Shown here piece after piece: positions 14,073 through 24,747 of a DNA stretch of 64,000 nt. A program made the translations under genes and the position numbers. Each line of letters opens with the position of its first letter. Position 1 is the first letter of the stretch. This DNA comes from Muricea muricata (taxonomy: Eukaryota; Cnidaria; Anthozoa; Malacalcyonacea; Plexauridae): assembly GCA_963855995.1 (NCBI GenBank), contig OY979722.1:3348001-3412000 (forward strand), in the 5' to 3' direction. The notes below the pieces were generated by a model, which saw only the letters and a list, made by a program, of their open reading frames with translations, did not search any database and was not told the origin of the DNA.

Positions 14073-14573
14073 CAGGGTGTCCCAAAAAACCCAAAAACTA
14101 TTGAAAATGACCAATTGTTAGAATTTCAATGCCTAGCACTAAATTGAACCCACAAGTGGATAAACTATTGACATAACCGTCATAATTAATAGTAATACTC
14201 AGTGTTAACCATTTTTATGGCAGATAAAAAAATTAAACCTACGAGTGCATATTAAAAATGCAATCAAATTTTATGCATGGGTTATTTTAGCCTATTCAAT
14301 TTGGTTTTTTTCAATTTTAGTTACAGGTATAAGTTGTTTGTTTCAGCCGGGAAAATGACGACATCAAACAAACTAACAAGATAGTATTGTCTTCATTTTT
14401 TCTAAGCCTGATTTGCTTTTAGAGTTTAGAGAAAACAATTTACAAATGTAAATTCCCATGAGCAAAACAAACGTACTTTACAAAGATGTTTTAATTTTTT
14501 AACAAGTGCTAGGGCATTCAAACGTTAACAATGGGTGAGTTCAATAGTTTTTGGGTTTTTTTCGGACACCCTT
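14073..14573. mobile_element. Mariner-like MITE, longer form
   Basis: 501-bp relative of the element at 12685, with the same termini (the last base of the right TIR is altered), TA on both sides, and two extra internal blocks. The 289-bp copy therefore looks like an internal deletion derivative. No coding capacity. Not present in the right arm. Confidence 0.75.
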
Positions 14574-14954
14574 TAGTTAGAAATTTTGGATTTTTTCCCC
14601 GAGGGTTACGATGTTTCAACGAGAAACACGAGATTTGTAGGTGTGTTTGGACAAAATTTGTTTTCTTTTGAACTTACATTTCTAAACCTTTGATGCACGT
14701 AAACCTTGCCTGTTCGTTTGATGTTGCATTCTCTAGTTTTCCACCTTTTGTGACCTTTTTGAAGAAAGAAGTATTTCTATTAGATATTAGTGAAAATCTC
14801 GTCAATTGTAGGATAATTTATTTGGGTCATGTTAGTCATGATATACGAATTAGCTAACATTTCACGTGCACAGTAGTAGTTAAGAGATATGACAATAAAT
14901 TTGAGTTTAAAAATTTTTGTTTAAAAATTTTCACACCTTCCTTACTGGCGTTGT

Positions 14955-15237
14955 AACGGAAGTGTTGACAAAATATTGCGTCAATTAATTTTCTTAAGTT
15001 GATCAATTCATTTAATAGAAATTCGTGTATTTCTTTTTTTCCAAATCCTGTTAGTCAGTTAGCCAATGAGATTTGAATTCCGGACGTATTGGCCACTCAG
15101 GGCACATATGAAGTAAACAGGCAGAAAGTGCTTCGAGCAATTTTTAAGAAAGTTGATAAATTTTCCAGCAAATGAATTGATCAACTTAGGAAACGAATTG
15201 ATACAATATTTTATGAAAACTTCCACTGCAACAACAC
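14955..15237. repeat. Foldback repeat in left arm
   Basis: GGAAGTGTTGACAAAATATT, a spacer block and TTGATCAATTCATTT are mirrored by AAATGAATTGATCAACTT and CAATATTTTATGAAAACTTCC at the far end. Non-coding; the 15059-15268 minus-strand frame only reads through the stem. Confidence 0.5.
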
Positions 15238-15867
15238 TGAATTTTGTTCTCGAGATATTTTCATTCAAAATAAAAAATTAAGGTAATTCCAAGCTCTGCA
15301 TGACATAACTAATCCGTCTGTTATCTACCGTTACCCAACTCTATACTCGCGCAAATTGACTGTAGTATTTTTACCAAATTGATTTGGAATTCGCCGTAGC
15401 AAATAAAAATATGGCGACATGTCTATTTTACCACAATGCATTGCGGGTATCAAGCAAGAATACCTGGGAAAAGATGACAAGAAGCAAAGCTGATTGACTG
15501 AAATTTTAACACAAGTGCGGAAAATAACCTATTGTCTTCTGTCTGTTCTTCAAAAGACGTTAATTTGCCTTTTTAAACGATTTCAGACCGCACTACATCT
15601 GGTAAAATCGACATCCGCCATCTTTTTTGCTTCGGTGAATTATTACCAATCATCATTTTGGATATTCAAGTTACATCACAAGCAGGATGGCGCGAAATTA
15701 GACTATTTTGTTGTCAATTTTCAACACTATATTCATTAACTATATTTTAATTTGTTTGGAACGGTTTTACATGACTAACTCAGCTTGTCAAAAGTGAATC
15801 TAAGATGGCGGACAGATCATTAAATTTCTATCTTTACCACTGAGATAAATACTGACTTCCCGACAAA

Positions 15868-15915
15868 GGGCCTTCGAAAGCTCGAAACGTCGAATTCTGT
15901 TTATATCGTTTCAGG
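15868..15915 (+). mobile_element. Short Penelope-type repeat remnant
   Basis: Carries CCTTCGAAAGCTCGAAACG, a word I associate with terminal repeats of Penelope-like retroelements, followed by TTTATATCGTTTCAG, which is also found at the matching point of the right arm (24697-24731). Too short to classify firmly. Confidence 0.3.
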
Positions 15916-16059
15916 TATTAAAAGAACTTTATTGCCATATCCCTTACACTATTACCATCAACACTGGCAACGTTAGTTCGAGGTATCAATTTTTATTGAA
16001 ACGAAAGCTGCACTGACAAAGAAAAAGGAAATGATAAAATAAAATCAACAAACTTACTT

Positions 16060-18373
16060 TCACTCTATCTTGGATCGTCGTGGCTTCGGTTGGTCTTGTT
16101 TCGTCGTGTTGTTTATGGCTTCATCTGGTTGGTATTCTCTCTTCATAGAACATCACGCCGTTCCAGTAGGTACAGTAACAAACTCGTTCATATCCAATCA
16201 ACCATCATAAATTGAGGAGAAAATTATGTTACAATATATTTCAGAGTATTAAAAACTAAATGGAAAATGTGATTGTAAATTACTTTGACAAACCGTACAT
16301 TGTGATGGACACTGCTGGTGATTCACGTTTTAAGTGGATATCAATTCTTTCCCGTCTTGTTCTGTCATTTGTTGGTGGTTGATCCTTTGAAAAAATAAGC
16401 AATCACAACGTTTAGAAAACTGTTCACAAGATAAACAATAAAAAATACGTTAGTAAGCAGTACGTTATGACGTCATCTGTGATCTATTACAGTACAGACG
16501 CACGCAAAAATGAAATCTATTTGTTAAATAACGTAATTAGAGTGAAACTGCACAAGTCAACGCCGAGAAATTTAGATTTCTCGTGTAGGATTATTTGATC
16601 ATGCACAGTAATCTCCAAGTGGTGCAATCGTCAGAGTAAGCGCCTGTCACCTCTGAGGTCGTGAGTTCAATCCCCACTTCAAGGGTGGGTGGGGGAGAAT
16701 AAAAATTGAAGTGGTGTGAAGGAAAAGGTCATTGTCAAGCTGAATGAATAATTCTCCAGTAACTACGTTTAATGAATAACTTACAATGATAAGAGTGAGT
16801 GAGTGGGTGGGTGGGTGGGTGGGTGAGGGGAGAATAAAAGTTGAAGTGGTGTAAAGGGTACCGGGGAAGGAAGGGGGTAAGAAAGAGCAAAAGGAAGACT
16901 GGATTAGAGTAAAGAAAGGCGACATTTCACATTGAAATTGCACCAGAGGCTGAATTGCATGAATCAAGAAATTCAGACTTGCAGTTCAAATCAAAGGCAG
17001 TTCAAAGGTCATGGAAACACTTGTTGCGTTAGGGCTCTGACTTGCCCCTACCTCGGAATTGCCTTTGAATTGAACTGGAAATCTGAATTTCCATGTTTCT
17101 TGTATAGAGTACAGTGCATCAGTGGACAGAAGAGGTTTTGAAGAAAAGTAAAAAAGAAAGAAAAATTTAAGGTAAGTTATCCTGAAGTTTATAAAGAATA
17201 CTGAATAGACTATTGATACAACACATGATACATGATAATAATCATCATTATAAATTCTCTATGAATCCCCATAAGGTGGGTGTGGTCTTACTGGAGAGGA
17301 AGGGTTCAAAAAAGAGCGGCGTGCATTATTTATTTGGATTCCAAAAAATAATTTTGACCATAAAAACAACGTTATGGAAGGAGCTTTACAGACAGAGGGC
17401 TTAATTACTTTTTTCCAAATCGCTCTCGGTGGGGGATCGGACGGGTTGTAATAGAGAATTTGCAATGATAGTAAGTATATTGTAATATTTGTTTTTCTTA
17501 CCACTATATCGTCCTTTGGCTGTGTCTTCTTCCATCACAATTGTCACGTGGTTGTCTTGCAATATCTTTGGAATATCTACAATGTAAAGTGCAATATGTA
17601 ACATGTGTGAAATCAGAACAATTTAAAATGGCGGCAAATACTTTAACTTCTAAAACAAGATTAATCAGTTGCAGAGCTAAATTAGACAAACTTTAGATAC
17701 AAATTATTTTACCTCGAAAAAGTTCTGTTTTAATCGTGTCACCGGTTTTTCATCTCGAAGGATTCATTTACTTTCCTGTAAAGAGATAAATAGAAACTCA
17801 GTCATCTGTACCAGTACTTTTCATATCAATTTTATTAAATTCAAGAAAATGAGATTTCAACCTAGTAAGCAAACCGAGTATTTGTCAAACAAGACAAAAT
17901 TTAAAAGCTAAAATATACATAGAATAGTTAGAGACTACTTACAAGTTGAATAAAAATCCATTATTATCAATGTGCAACTGAACTAGGGCGATTTTTGTTG
18001 CATCTTTAGACTGGAGAAGAAGATGACGCCATTTTGATTCTGACTTGTTTCGGCAACATCATATTTTGCTTCGCAATTTTTTTTCCATTTCTTCGTGGTC
18101 GTAGCTCCAATTTGCTGCTGATGTCTCCCTTGTAGATTCTTTGCCATTTTTGTGGAATTGAATATAGGTTTTGAACGTTTCTTACAGGAGTTTAAAGGCT
18201 TTGAAAATGTTCCTTGGGCCGGCATAAAAGTCGAAGCTTCTTCTTCGGTGCCATAAGCAAATGACGTCAGATGACCATTGTCCACCAGAAAATACCCGTA
18301 TGTATATTGTTTAATGATCTTTGTACGAAGCTTTAAGTAAGATTTTCTTACGAAAATGTGGTATTTTTGCCAT
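16060..18373 (-). pseudogene. Decayed gene-like sequence, left-arm copy
   Basis: Mirror of 21957-24603. The reading frame beginning with ATG at 18373 is broken by an extra base near 18315 (GATCATTAAA here, GATATTAAA in the right arm). The second exon-like piece has a TGA a few codons after its ATG (TCG AGA TGA). The third piece (IPKILQDNHVTIVMEEDTAK) and the terminal piece (RERIDIHLKRESPAVSITMY) remain readable. Function not recognised. Reads as a pseudogene or decayed element gene copied with the arm. Confidence 0.45.
16610..16690 (+). mobile_element. tRNA-like SINE head, left arm
   Basis: CCAAGTGGTGCAATCG...GAGTAAGCGCCTGTCACC followed by GTGAGTTCAATCCCCACTT resembles RNA polymerase III A and B boxes with tRNA-like spacing. 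A clean acceptor stem is not evident, so a SINE or decayed tRNA is likelier than a working tRNA gene. Its partner is at 23690-23765. Confidence 0.45.
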
Positions 18374-18584
18374 TATTTTTCGCTCAGATAATTTTCTAGT
18401 TTCTTTACTTCGCGTTTACTAACTTTTTTCGCAAAAGAAACGCATGCAAGGGACATTTTTGTATTTTTTTTTATTTGCATGCTGATGAACAAAGAATGAC
18501 CCGTTCGAGTTTTCGTTGGCAAACATCTTTCCCTCCGTGGCCGAGAGGTAAAAGTAACTGTCTTGATTTTGATTTTAGTTGGAT

Positions 18585-18985
18585 CGGGGAGCGGTCAAGT
18601 CCAACTGAGTTTGGTAAGAATACTTAATTCTTCACTCGCTCAGTTGAACTGATCGGGTCCCCGATCCACCCAAAAACTCAAGTCAAAGCTGGGCGTGGGG
18701 TGCAGGAAAACACTAGGCAGTACAGCGAGGCCAAGGAGGCAAACGTTATTTGCCTAGTGTTTTTAACTAATATTTAAGCAAATTCCCTTAACTTGACTGT
18801 TGGGGACGGGCCTGTAGGGTTGGTGCATTGAAGTCTTCTCGCCGTTATTCCCTTCGTTCAAGAAGACAAGTTGTCTTCCTCGAGAAATAACGACGAGAAG
18901 ACTTCGAGGCACCACTAAACCATTACACTGTAGAACTACAGTGTAGTGGTTTAGCTAAGTAAACCACTACACTGTGCCAAATACA
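18585..18985. repeat. Row of four hairpins, left arm
   Basis: Four consecutive, unrelated stem-loops. 18586-18668: GATCGGGGAGCGGTC...GACCGATC-like partner GATCGGGTCCCCGATCC. 18700-18765: AAAACACTAGGCA / TGCCTAGTGTTTTT. 18832-18906: GAAGTCTTCTCGCCGTTATT / AATAACGACGAGAAGACTTC. 18913-18978: AAACCATTACACTGTAG with CTACAGTGTAGTGGTTT and a further inverted half. Mirrored in the right arm at 21355-21750. Confidence 0.65.
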
Positions 18986-19447
18986 TATGGCTGACTTCTT
19001 CTCAAAGCTTACGGTACAGGCATGGATGCGCAAAGATGCGCAAACACTTTAAAGCCTTTAAAGCAAGTGTTTTCTTTCAGGAAAGAGTCAAAGATGACGG
19101 CGCTTACTAAATCAAGGCCGTGTAGTCATGTTTTAAGTTGTTTAGCTATGTTTTATAGCAAGGCCTTTGCAAGAAGTGTATTCGACGTTTGCATAATTAA
19201 TAACTGTTGTCTTTTTTTACTTTCTCTGGAAAGAGTCAAAGACGCAACGCTTACTAAATCAAAGCCGTGTAGTCATGTCAAGTTGTTTAGTCAAGTTGTT
19301 TAGCTATGTTTTATAGCAAGATCTTTGCAAGAAGTGTATTCGGCGTTTGCATAATCAATAACTGTTGTCTTTTTTGACTTTCTCTGGGCTTTTTTTCTTT
19401 CTTGATCGAGCTTTATATGCGCCATTGCGTCCAGTGTCCTTGATATA

Positions 19448-20206
19448 GGAGTCATTTATTTATGGCCTTGGGTTTAACTCCCAAACACTGAATGGCTGTC
19501 TTCAGCTCTTTCAAGTAATTAGATAACATTGCAATAAGATTGCACTACGTTGTCACGCTGTAACCAATTTGTCAACACGTAAAACACGCCGAAGCAACGA
19601 CAGACAAACATATAGTATATTCTATAAGCCTTAACGCAGGACGTGCGTTCAATTTTGATCATTTAATGGTTGTAAAATGCCTGGTTATATACAAGCTCGG
19701 AGCAGCAATATTTCTCCTGGATTGGTAGAAAACTGTTTTCCCGAAGAGTAATAGGTTTGTTTTAGAACAATGACGTGCATCTAGTTTACTCTGCTGTTAT
19801 TCGTAATGATAAAATGCATGGTTATGTGTAAGTTGTGAGTCTCAAACTTTCCTGAAGGTTGGTAGTGAATTATCGTGAATCTTTATGGAAGTGTCATTTT
19901 CCCAGGATCAATAGTTTTTATCAACGAGAAAGCTTAACGCTCTCAGCATGTGTATAACCATGTATTTTATATACTAAAATTAATGATACAAATTGAATTG
20001 CACGTCAGTCGTGCGTTAAGACTTATAAAATATACACTATGTGTTTGTCGGTCGTTGTTTCGGCGTGAATTAGGTGTTGACAAATTGATTACAGTGTGAC
20101 AACGTAGTGCAATCTTGTTGTAATGTTATCTCATTACGTGAAAGAGCTGAAGACAGCCATTCAGTGCTTGGGAATTAAACCCAAGGCCATAAATAAATGA
20201 CTCACA
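19448..20206. repeat. Inner palindrome at the centre of the giant palindrome
   Basis: GAGTCATTTATTTATGGCCT at the left end is mirrored by AGGCCATAAATAAATGACTC at 20184-20204, with further pairing inward (CTGAAGACAGCCATTCAGTG and others). A third copy of the right half follows at about 20825-21045, so the roughly 230-bp unit occurs three times around the symmetry centre. Confidence 0.65.
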
Positions 20207-20207
20207 A

Positions 20208-20713
20208 CTTGTATTTGTATTTGTATTTGTGTTTGTATTTGTACTTGTATTTGTATTTAAAAAGATCCTCAGTTAGCCTAAGCTAGTTTACACGAGGTCT
20301 AATATAAATATTACACTAAATGTAAATAGATAAATATATAATAATATACAAAGCCATTTTATATTTTTTGAAATTTTCAAACTTAATTAAAATCATCAAA
20401 TTAGTTAAAATTAAATAAACCATTCGAGTTTCTTACGAATGGTAGCTTTAAACCGAGATCTGCAAGCTATACTTCTAATTTCAAGATCAAGATTGTTCCA
20501 GATTTCTATTCCCCTGACTCTAAATGCTCGAGCTAAAAATGTTTTCTTCTTATATTTAGGTTTATCTAATACTAATTTATCGTTCTTATACTTTAATGAA
20601 CGTCTCGTACCATGTTCGTGTAATATTTCAAATACATGAAGATGCTTATAAATGGTGGAAGGCTCATACGTATACAATGACTTATGTAACATCATTACAT
20701 CATACATAACCAT
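20208..20713 (-). mobile_element. Non-LTR retrotransposon 3' end (reverse transcriptase C terminus)
   Basis: The minus-strand frame 20713-20411 encodes ARAFRVRGIEIWNNLDLEIR followed by a basic helix. This resembles the end of reverse transcriptase proteins of CR1/L2/RTE-type LINEs (a motif of the form FRGxxxWNxLPxxIR). The 3' end bears a tail of ATACAA-type hexamers (plus strand 20212-20260, TTGTAT repeats), as expected for a 5'-truncated insertion. It sits exactly at the symmetry centre of the giant palindrome. Confidence 0.65.
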
Positions 20714-21354
20714 GCATTTTATGATTACGAATAACAGCAGAGTAAAGTAGACAGTTTTCTACCTATCCAGGAGAAATATTGCTGCTCGGAGCTTGTATAT
20801 AACCAGGCATTTTACAATCATTAAATGATACAAATTGAATCGCACGTTCTGCGTTAAGGCTTATAGAATATACTATGTGTTTGTCGGTTGTTGTTTCGGT
20901 GTCAAATACGTGTTGACAAATTGGTTACAGCGTGACAACGTACTGCCATCTTGTTGCAATCAGTTATCTCATTACGTGAAGAGCTGAAGACAGCCATTCA
21001 GTGTTTGGGAATTAAACCCAAGGCCATAAATAAATGACTCCTATATCAAGGACACTGGACGCAATGGCGCATATAAAGCTCGATCAAGAAAGAAGAAAAG
21101 CCCAGAGAAAGTAAAAAAAGACAACAGTTATTAATTATGCAAACGTCGAATACACTTCTTGCAAAGGCCTTGCTATAAAACATAGCTAAACAACTTAAAA
21201 CATGACTACACGGCCTTGATTTAGTAAGCACCGTCATCTTTGACTCTTTCCTGAAAGAAAACACTTGCTTTAAAGGCTTTAAAGTGTTTGCGCATCTTTG
21301 CGCATCCATGCCTGTACCGTAAGCTTTGAGAAGAAGTCAGCCATATGTATTTGG

Positions 21355-21750
21355 CACAGTGTAGTGGTTTACTTAGCTAAACCACTACACTGTAGTTTTA
21401 CAGTGTAATGGTTTAGTGGTGCCTTGAAGTTTTCTCGTCGTTATTTCTCGAGGAAGACAACTTGTCTTCTTGAACGAAGGGAATAACGGCGAGAAGACTT
21501 CAATGCACCAACCCTACAGGCCCGTCCCCAACAGTCAAGTTAAGGGAATTTGCTTAAATATTAGTTAAAACACTAGGCAAATAACGTTTGCCTCCTTGGC
21601 CTCGCTGTACTGCCTAGTGTTTTCCTGCACCCCACGCCCAGCTTTGACTTGAGTTTTTGGGTGGATCGGGGACCGATCAGTTCAACTGAGCGAGTGAAGA
21701 ATTAAGTGTTCTTACCAAACTCAGTTGGATGTGACCGCTCCCCGATCCAA
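21355..21750. repeat. Row of four hairpins, right arm
   Basis: Same four stem-loops as 18585-18985, in reverse order and orientation. Sequence changes exist, but the stems stay paired. Confidence 0.65.
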
Positions 21751-21956
21751 CTAAAATCAAAATCAAGACAGTTACTTTTACCTCTCGGCCACGGAGGGAA
21801 AGATGTTTGCCAACGAAAACTCGAACGGGTCTTTCTTTGTTCATCAGCATGCAAATAAAAAAAAAATACAAAAATGTCCCTTGCATGCGTTTCTTTTGCG
21901 AAATAAGTTAGTAAACGCGAAGTAAAGAAACTAGAAAATTATCTGAGCGAAAAATA

Positions 21957-24603
21957 ATGGCAAAAATACCACATTTTCGTAAGAAAATCTTACTTAAAGC
22001 TTCGTACAAAGATATTAAACAATATACATACGGGTATTTTCTGGAGGACAAAGGTCATCTGACGTCATTTGCTTATGGCACCGAAGAAGAAGCTTCGACT
22101 TTTATGCCGGCCCAAGAAACATTTTCAAAGCCTTTAAACTCCTGTAAGAAACGTTCAAAACCTATATTCAATTCCACAAAAATGGCAAAGAATCTACAAG
22201 GGAGACATCAGCAGCAAATTGGAGCTACGACCACGAAGAAATGGAAAAAAAATTGCGAAGCAAAATATGATGTTGCCGAAACAAGTCAGAATCAAAATGG
22301 CGTCATCTTCTTCTCCAGTCTAAAGATGCAACAAAAATCGCCCTAGTTCAGTTGCACATTGATAATAATGGATTTTTATTCAACTTGTAAGTAGTCTCTA
22401 ACTATTCTATGTATATTTTAGCTTTTAAATTTTGTCTTGTTTGACAAATACTCGGTTTGCTTACTAGGTTGAAATCTCATTTTCTTGAATTTAATAAAAT
22501 TCATATAAAAAGTACTGGTACAGATGACTGAATTTCTATTTATCTCTTTACAGGAAAGTAAATGAATCCTTCGAAATGGAAAACCGGTGACACGATTAAA
22601 ACAGAACTTTTTCGAGGTAAAATAACTGTTTTAGAATTTGCCGCCATTTTAAATTATTCTAATTTTACATATGTTACATATTGCACTTTACATTGTAGAC
22701 ATTCCAAAGATATTGCAAGACAGCCACGTGACAATTCTGATGGAAAAAGACACAGCCAAAAGACGATATAGTGGTAAGAAAACCAAATATTACAATATGC
22801 TTACTATCATTGCAAATTCTCTATTACAACCCCTCCGATCCCCCACCGAGAGCGATTTGGAAAAAAGTAATTAAGCCCTCTGTCTGTAAAGCTTCTTCCA
22901 TAACGTTGTTTTTATGGTCAAAATTATTTTTTGGAATTCAAATAAATAATGCACTCCGCTCTTTTTTAAATCCTTCCTCTCCAGTAAGACCACACCCACC
23001 TTATGGGGATTCATAGAGAATTTATAATGATGATTATTATCATGTATCAAGTGTTGTATCAATAGTTTATTGAGTATTTTTGTATAAACTTCAGGATAAC
23101 TTACTTTAAATTTCCCTTTCTTTTTTCTTTTTCTTAAAAACCTCTCTTGTCCACTGATACACTGTACTCTATACAAGAAACATGGAAATTCAGATTTCCA
23201 GTTCAATTCAAAGGCGATTCCGAGGTAGGGGCAAGTCAGAGCCCCAACGCAACAAGTGTTTCCATGACCTTTGATTTGAACTGCAAATCTGAATTTCTTG
23301 ATCCATGCAATTCAGACTCTGGTCCAATTTCGATAGGGAATGTCGCCTTTCTTTACTCCAATCTAATCTTCATCTTGCTCTTGTTACCCCCTTCCTTCCC
23401 CGAGTACCCTTTTCCCTCACACCACTTCAATTTTTATTTTGCCCCCCGCCCCCGCCCCCCCCCCCCCCCCCCCCACTATCACTCTTATCATAGCAAGCTA
23501 CTCATTAGGCGTAGTACTGGAGAATTATTCATTCAGCTTGACAATTACATTATATGATAAGTACAGTTATTGATTTTTTAATTCCGCATCATCGTCAACA
23601 GTCTTAGTTAAGTATCCGGGTTCTGTTGATTACTGATATTTTACAATTCTAACCAACTACTGACTAACTCCTCACATAGCTGTCACGAGTCTGAAGTGGG
23701 GATTGAACCCACGACCTCAAAGGTGACAGGCGCTTGCTCGGACGAATGCGCCACTTGGATTTTACTGTGCACGATCAAACGTTCCTACACGAGAATTTAA
23801 ATTCTCCGGCGTTGACTTGTTTAATTTCACTCTAATTATGTTATAAAACAATTACTGACTTGGGAGGTTCAGCGTCAACTCAAGTTTTTTAAAATGTATT
23901 TCTCGCTGCCGGAACATTAGAGAGGTTCAGATTTGACTTCCACTACCGCTACCTTTTCCCGATTTTCAAACAATTTGATTGGTTAACCGGGTAGGTCCGA
24001 CACATCTGATTGGCTGAACGTTAGATTAAGGTAGCGGTAGAGGTATCGAAAGCCAAATCTGAACCTCTTTATTATCATGCCGGGACCTTGTCAACGGGTT
24101 TTAATCACGAGTTTTGCCCGTGTCGACTAACCTCTACGACCATCCACGCCTATTATAAGCACGCAATCCTCTCCAAACGTCAATAACGTATTTTTTACTG
24201 TTTATTTTGTAAACAGTTTTCTAAACGTTGTGATCGCTTTTTTTAAAGGATGCCAAGTAAAAAGTGAATACTATTACACAAACTACCAACAAATGACAGA
24301 ACAAGATGGGAAAGAATTGATATCGACCTAAAACGTGAATCTCCAGCAGTGTCTATCACAATGTATGGTTTGTCAAAGTCATTTACAATCAAATTTCCAT
24401 TTAGTTTCCAATATTCTGAAATATATTGTAACATTATTTTCTCCTTACTTTATGATGCATGACTGGATATGGGTGCGCTTGTTACCTACGGGACCAGCGT
24501 GATGCTCTATGAAGAGATGAAGAGAGAATACCAACCAGATGAAGCCTTAAACAACACGAAGAAACAAGACCAACCGAAGCCACGACAATCCAAGATAGAG
24601 TGA
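21957..24603 (+). pseudogene. Gene-like exons of unknown function, right-arm copy
   Basis: Better-preserved partner of 16060-18373. Piece 1: 21957-22346, 129 codons, starts MAKIPHFRKKILLKASYKD, lysine-rich, with a GT donor 40 bases past the stop. Piece 2: 22554-22616 with AG/GT borders, ATG at 22562 (MNPSKWKTGDTIKTELFR). Piece 3: 22699-22773, AG/GT, phase-compatible with piece 2 (IPKILQDSHVTILMEKDTAK). Terminal piece about 24266-24603: NDRTRWERIDIDLKRESPAV, then a TGA, then EEMKREYQPDEALNNTKK to a stop. No family recognised. Preserved splice borders and matching frames in two arms suggest a once-coding gene; the in-frame TGA and the missing link between pieces 3 and 4 argue that it is now broken. 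Confidence 0.45.
23690..23765 (-). mobile_element. tRNA-like SINE head, right arm
   Basis: Inverted counterpart of 16610-16690, with B-box-like GGGTTCAATCCCCACTT on the minus strand. Shared by both arms, so it predates the inverted duplication. Confidence 0.45.
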
Positions 24604-24747
24604 AAGTAAGTTTTTTCCATTTTCTTTGCTAGTTCAGCTTTCGTTTCGAACTGACGTTGCCAGTGTCGGTAGTATAAGGGACATGGCAGTGTGAGATCTT
24701 TCACTACCAGAAACGATATAAACAGAATATATATAATGAATATATAC

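Larger units (their letters stand above)
6432..19840 (+). repeat. Giant palindrome, left arm
   Basis: This arm is the reverse complement of 20.70-33.49 kb, with mismatches and indels. Matching points (left/right): 6433/33490 (CTCATCCTTATT, CCGCAACCGTCC); 7192/32427 (AAATGCAAGG, CTAGGCATGATTT); 7030/32930; 10450/30050; 11510/28965; 13145/27650 (GAAAGCATCAAGATA); 13800-14010/26360-26575; 16062/24601; 18371/21957; 19022/21309; 19805/20710. Coordinate sums drift between about 39.6 and 40.8 kb because of private insertions. No large intact coding region is visible. Either a giant foldback transposon or an old inverted segmental duplication; the sequence alone does not decide. Confidence 0.85.

Noticed and set aside
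16610-16690. Functional tRNA gene
   Set aside because: A and B boxes are recognisable but no convincing acceptor stem or anticodon arm could be folded; the B-box sequence is off consensus.
19022-19303. Paired ORFs 19022-19303 (+) and 21046-21309 (-) with nearly the same protein
   Set aside because: They are similar only because the arms are inverted copies; hairpin-rich low-complexity DNA with no domain features.
23147-23557. 136-codon ORF ending in a proline-rich tract
   Set aside because: Proline run comes from a poly-C tract at 23450-23474; the rest lies in inverted repeat DNA.
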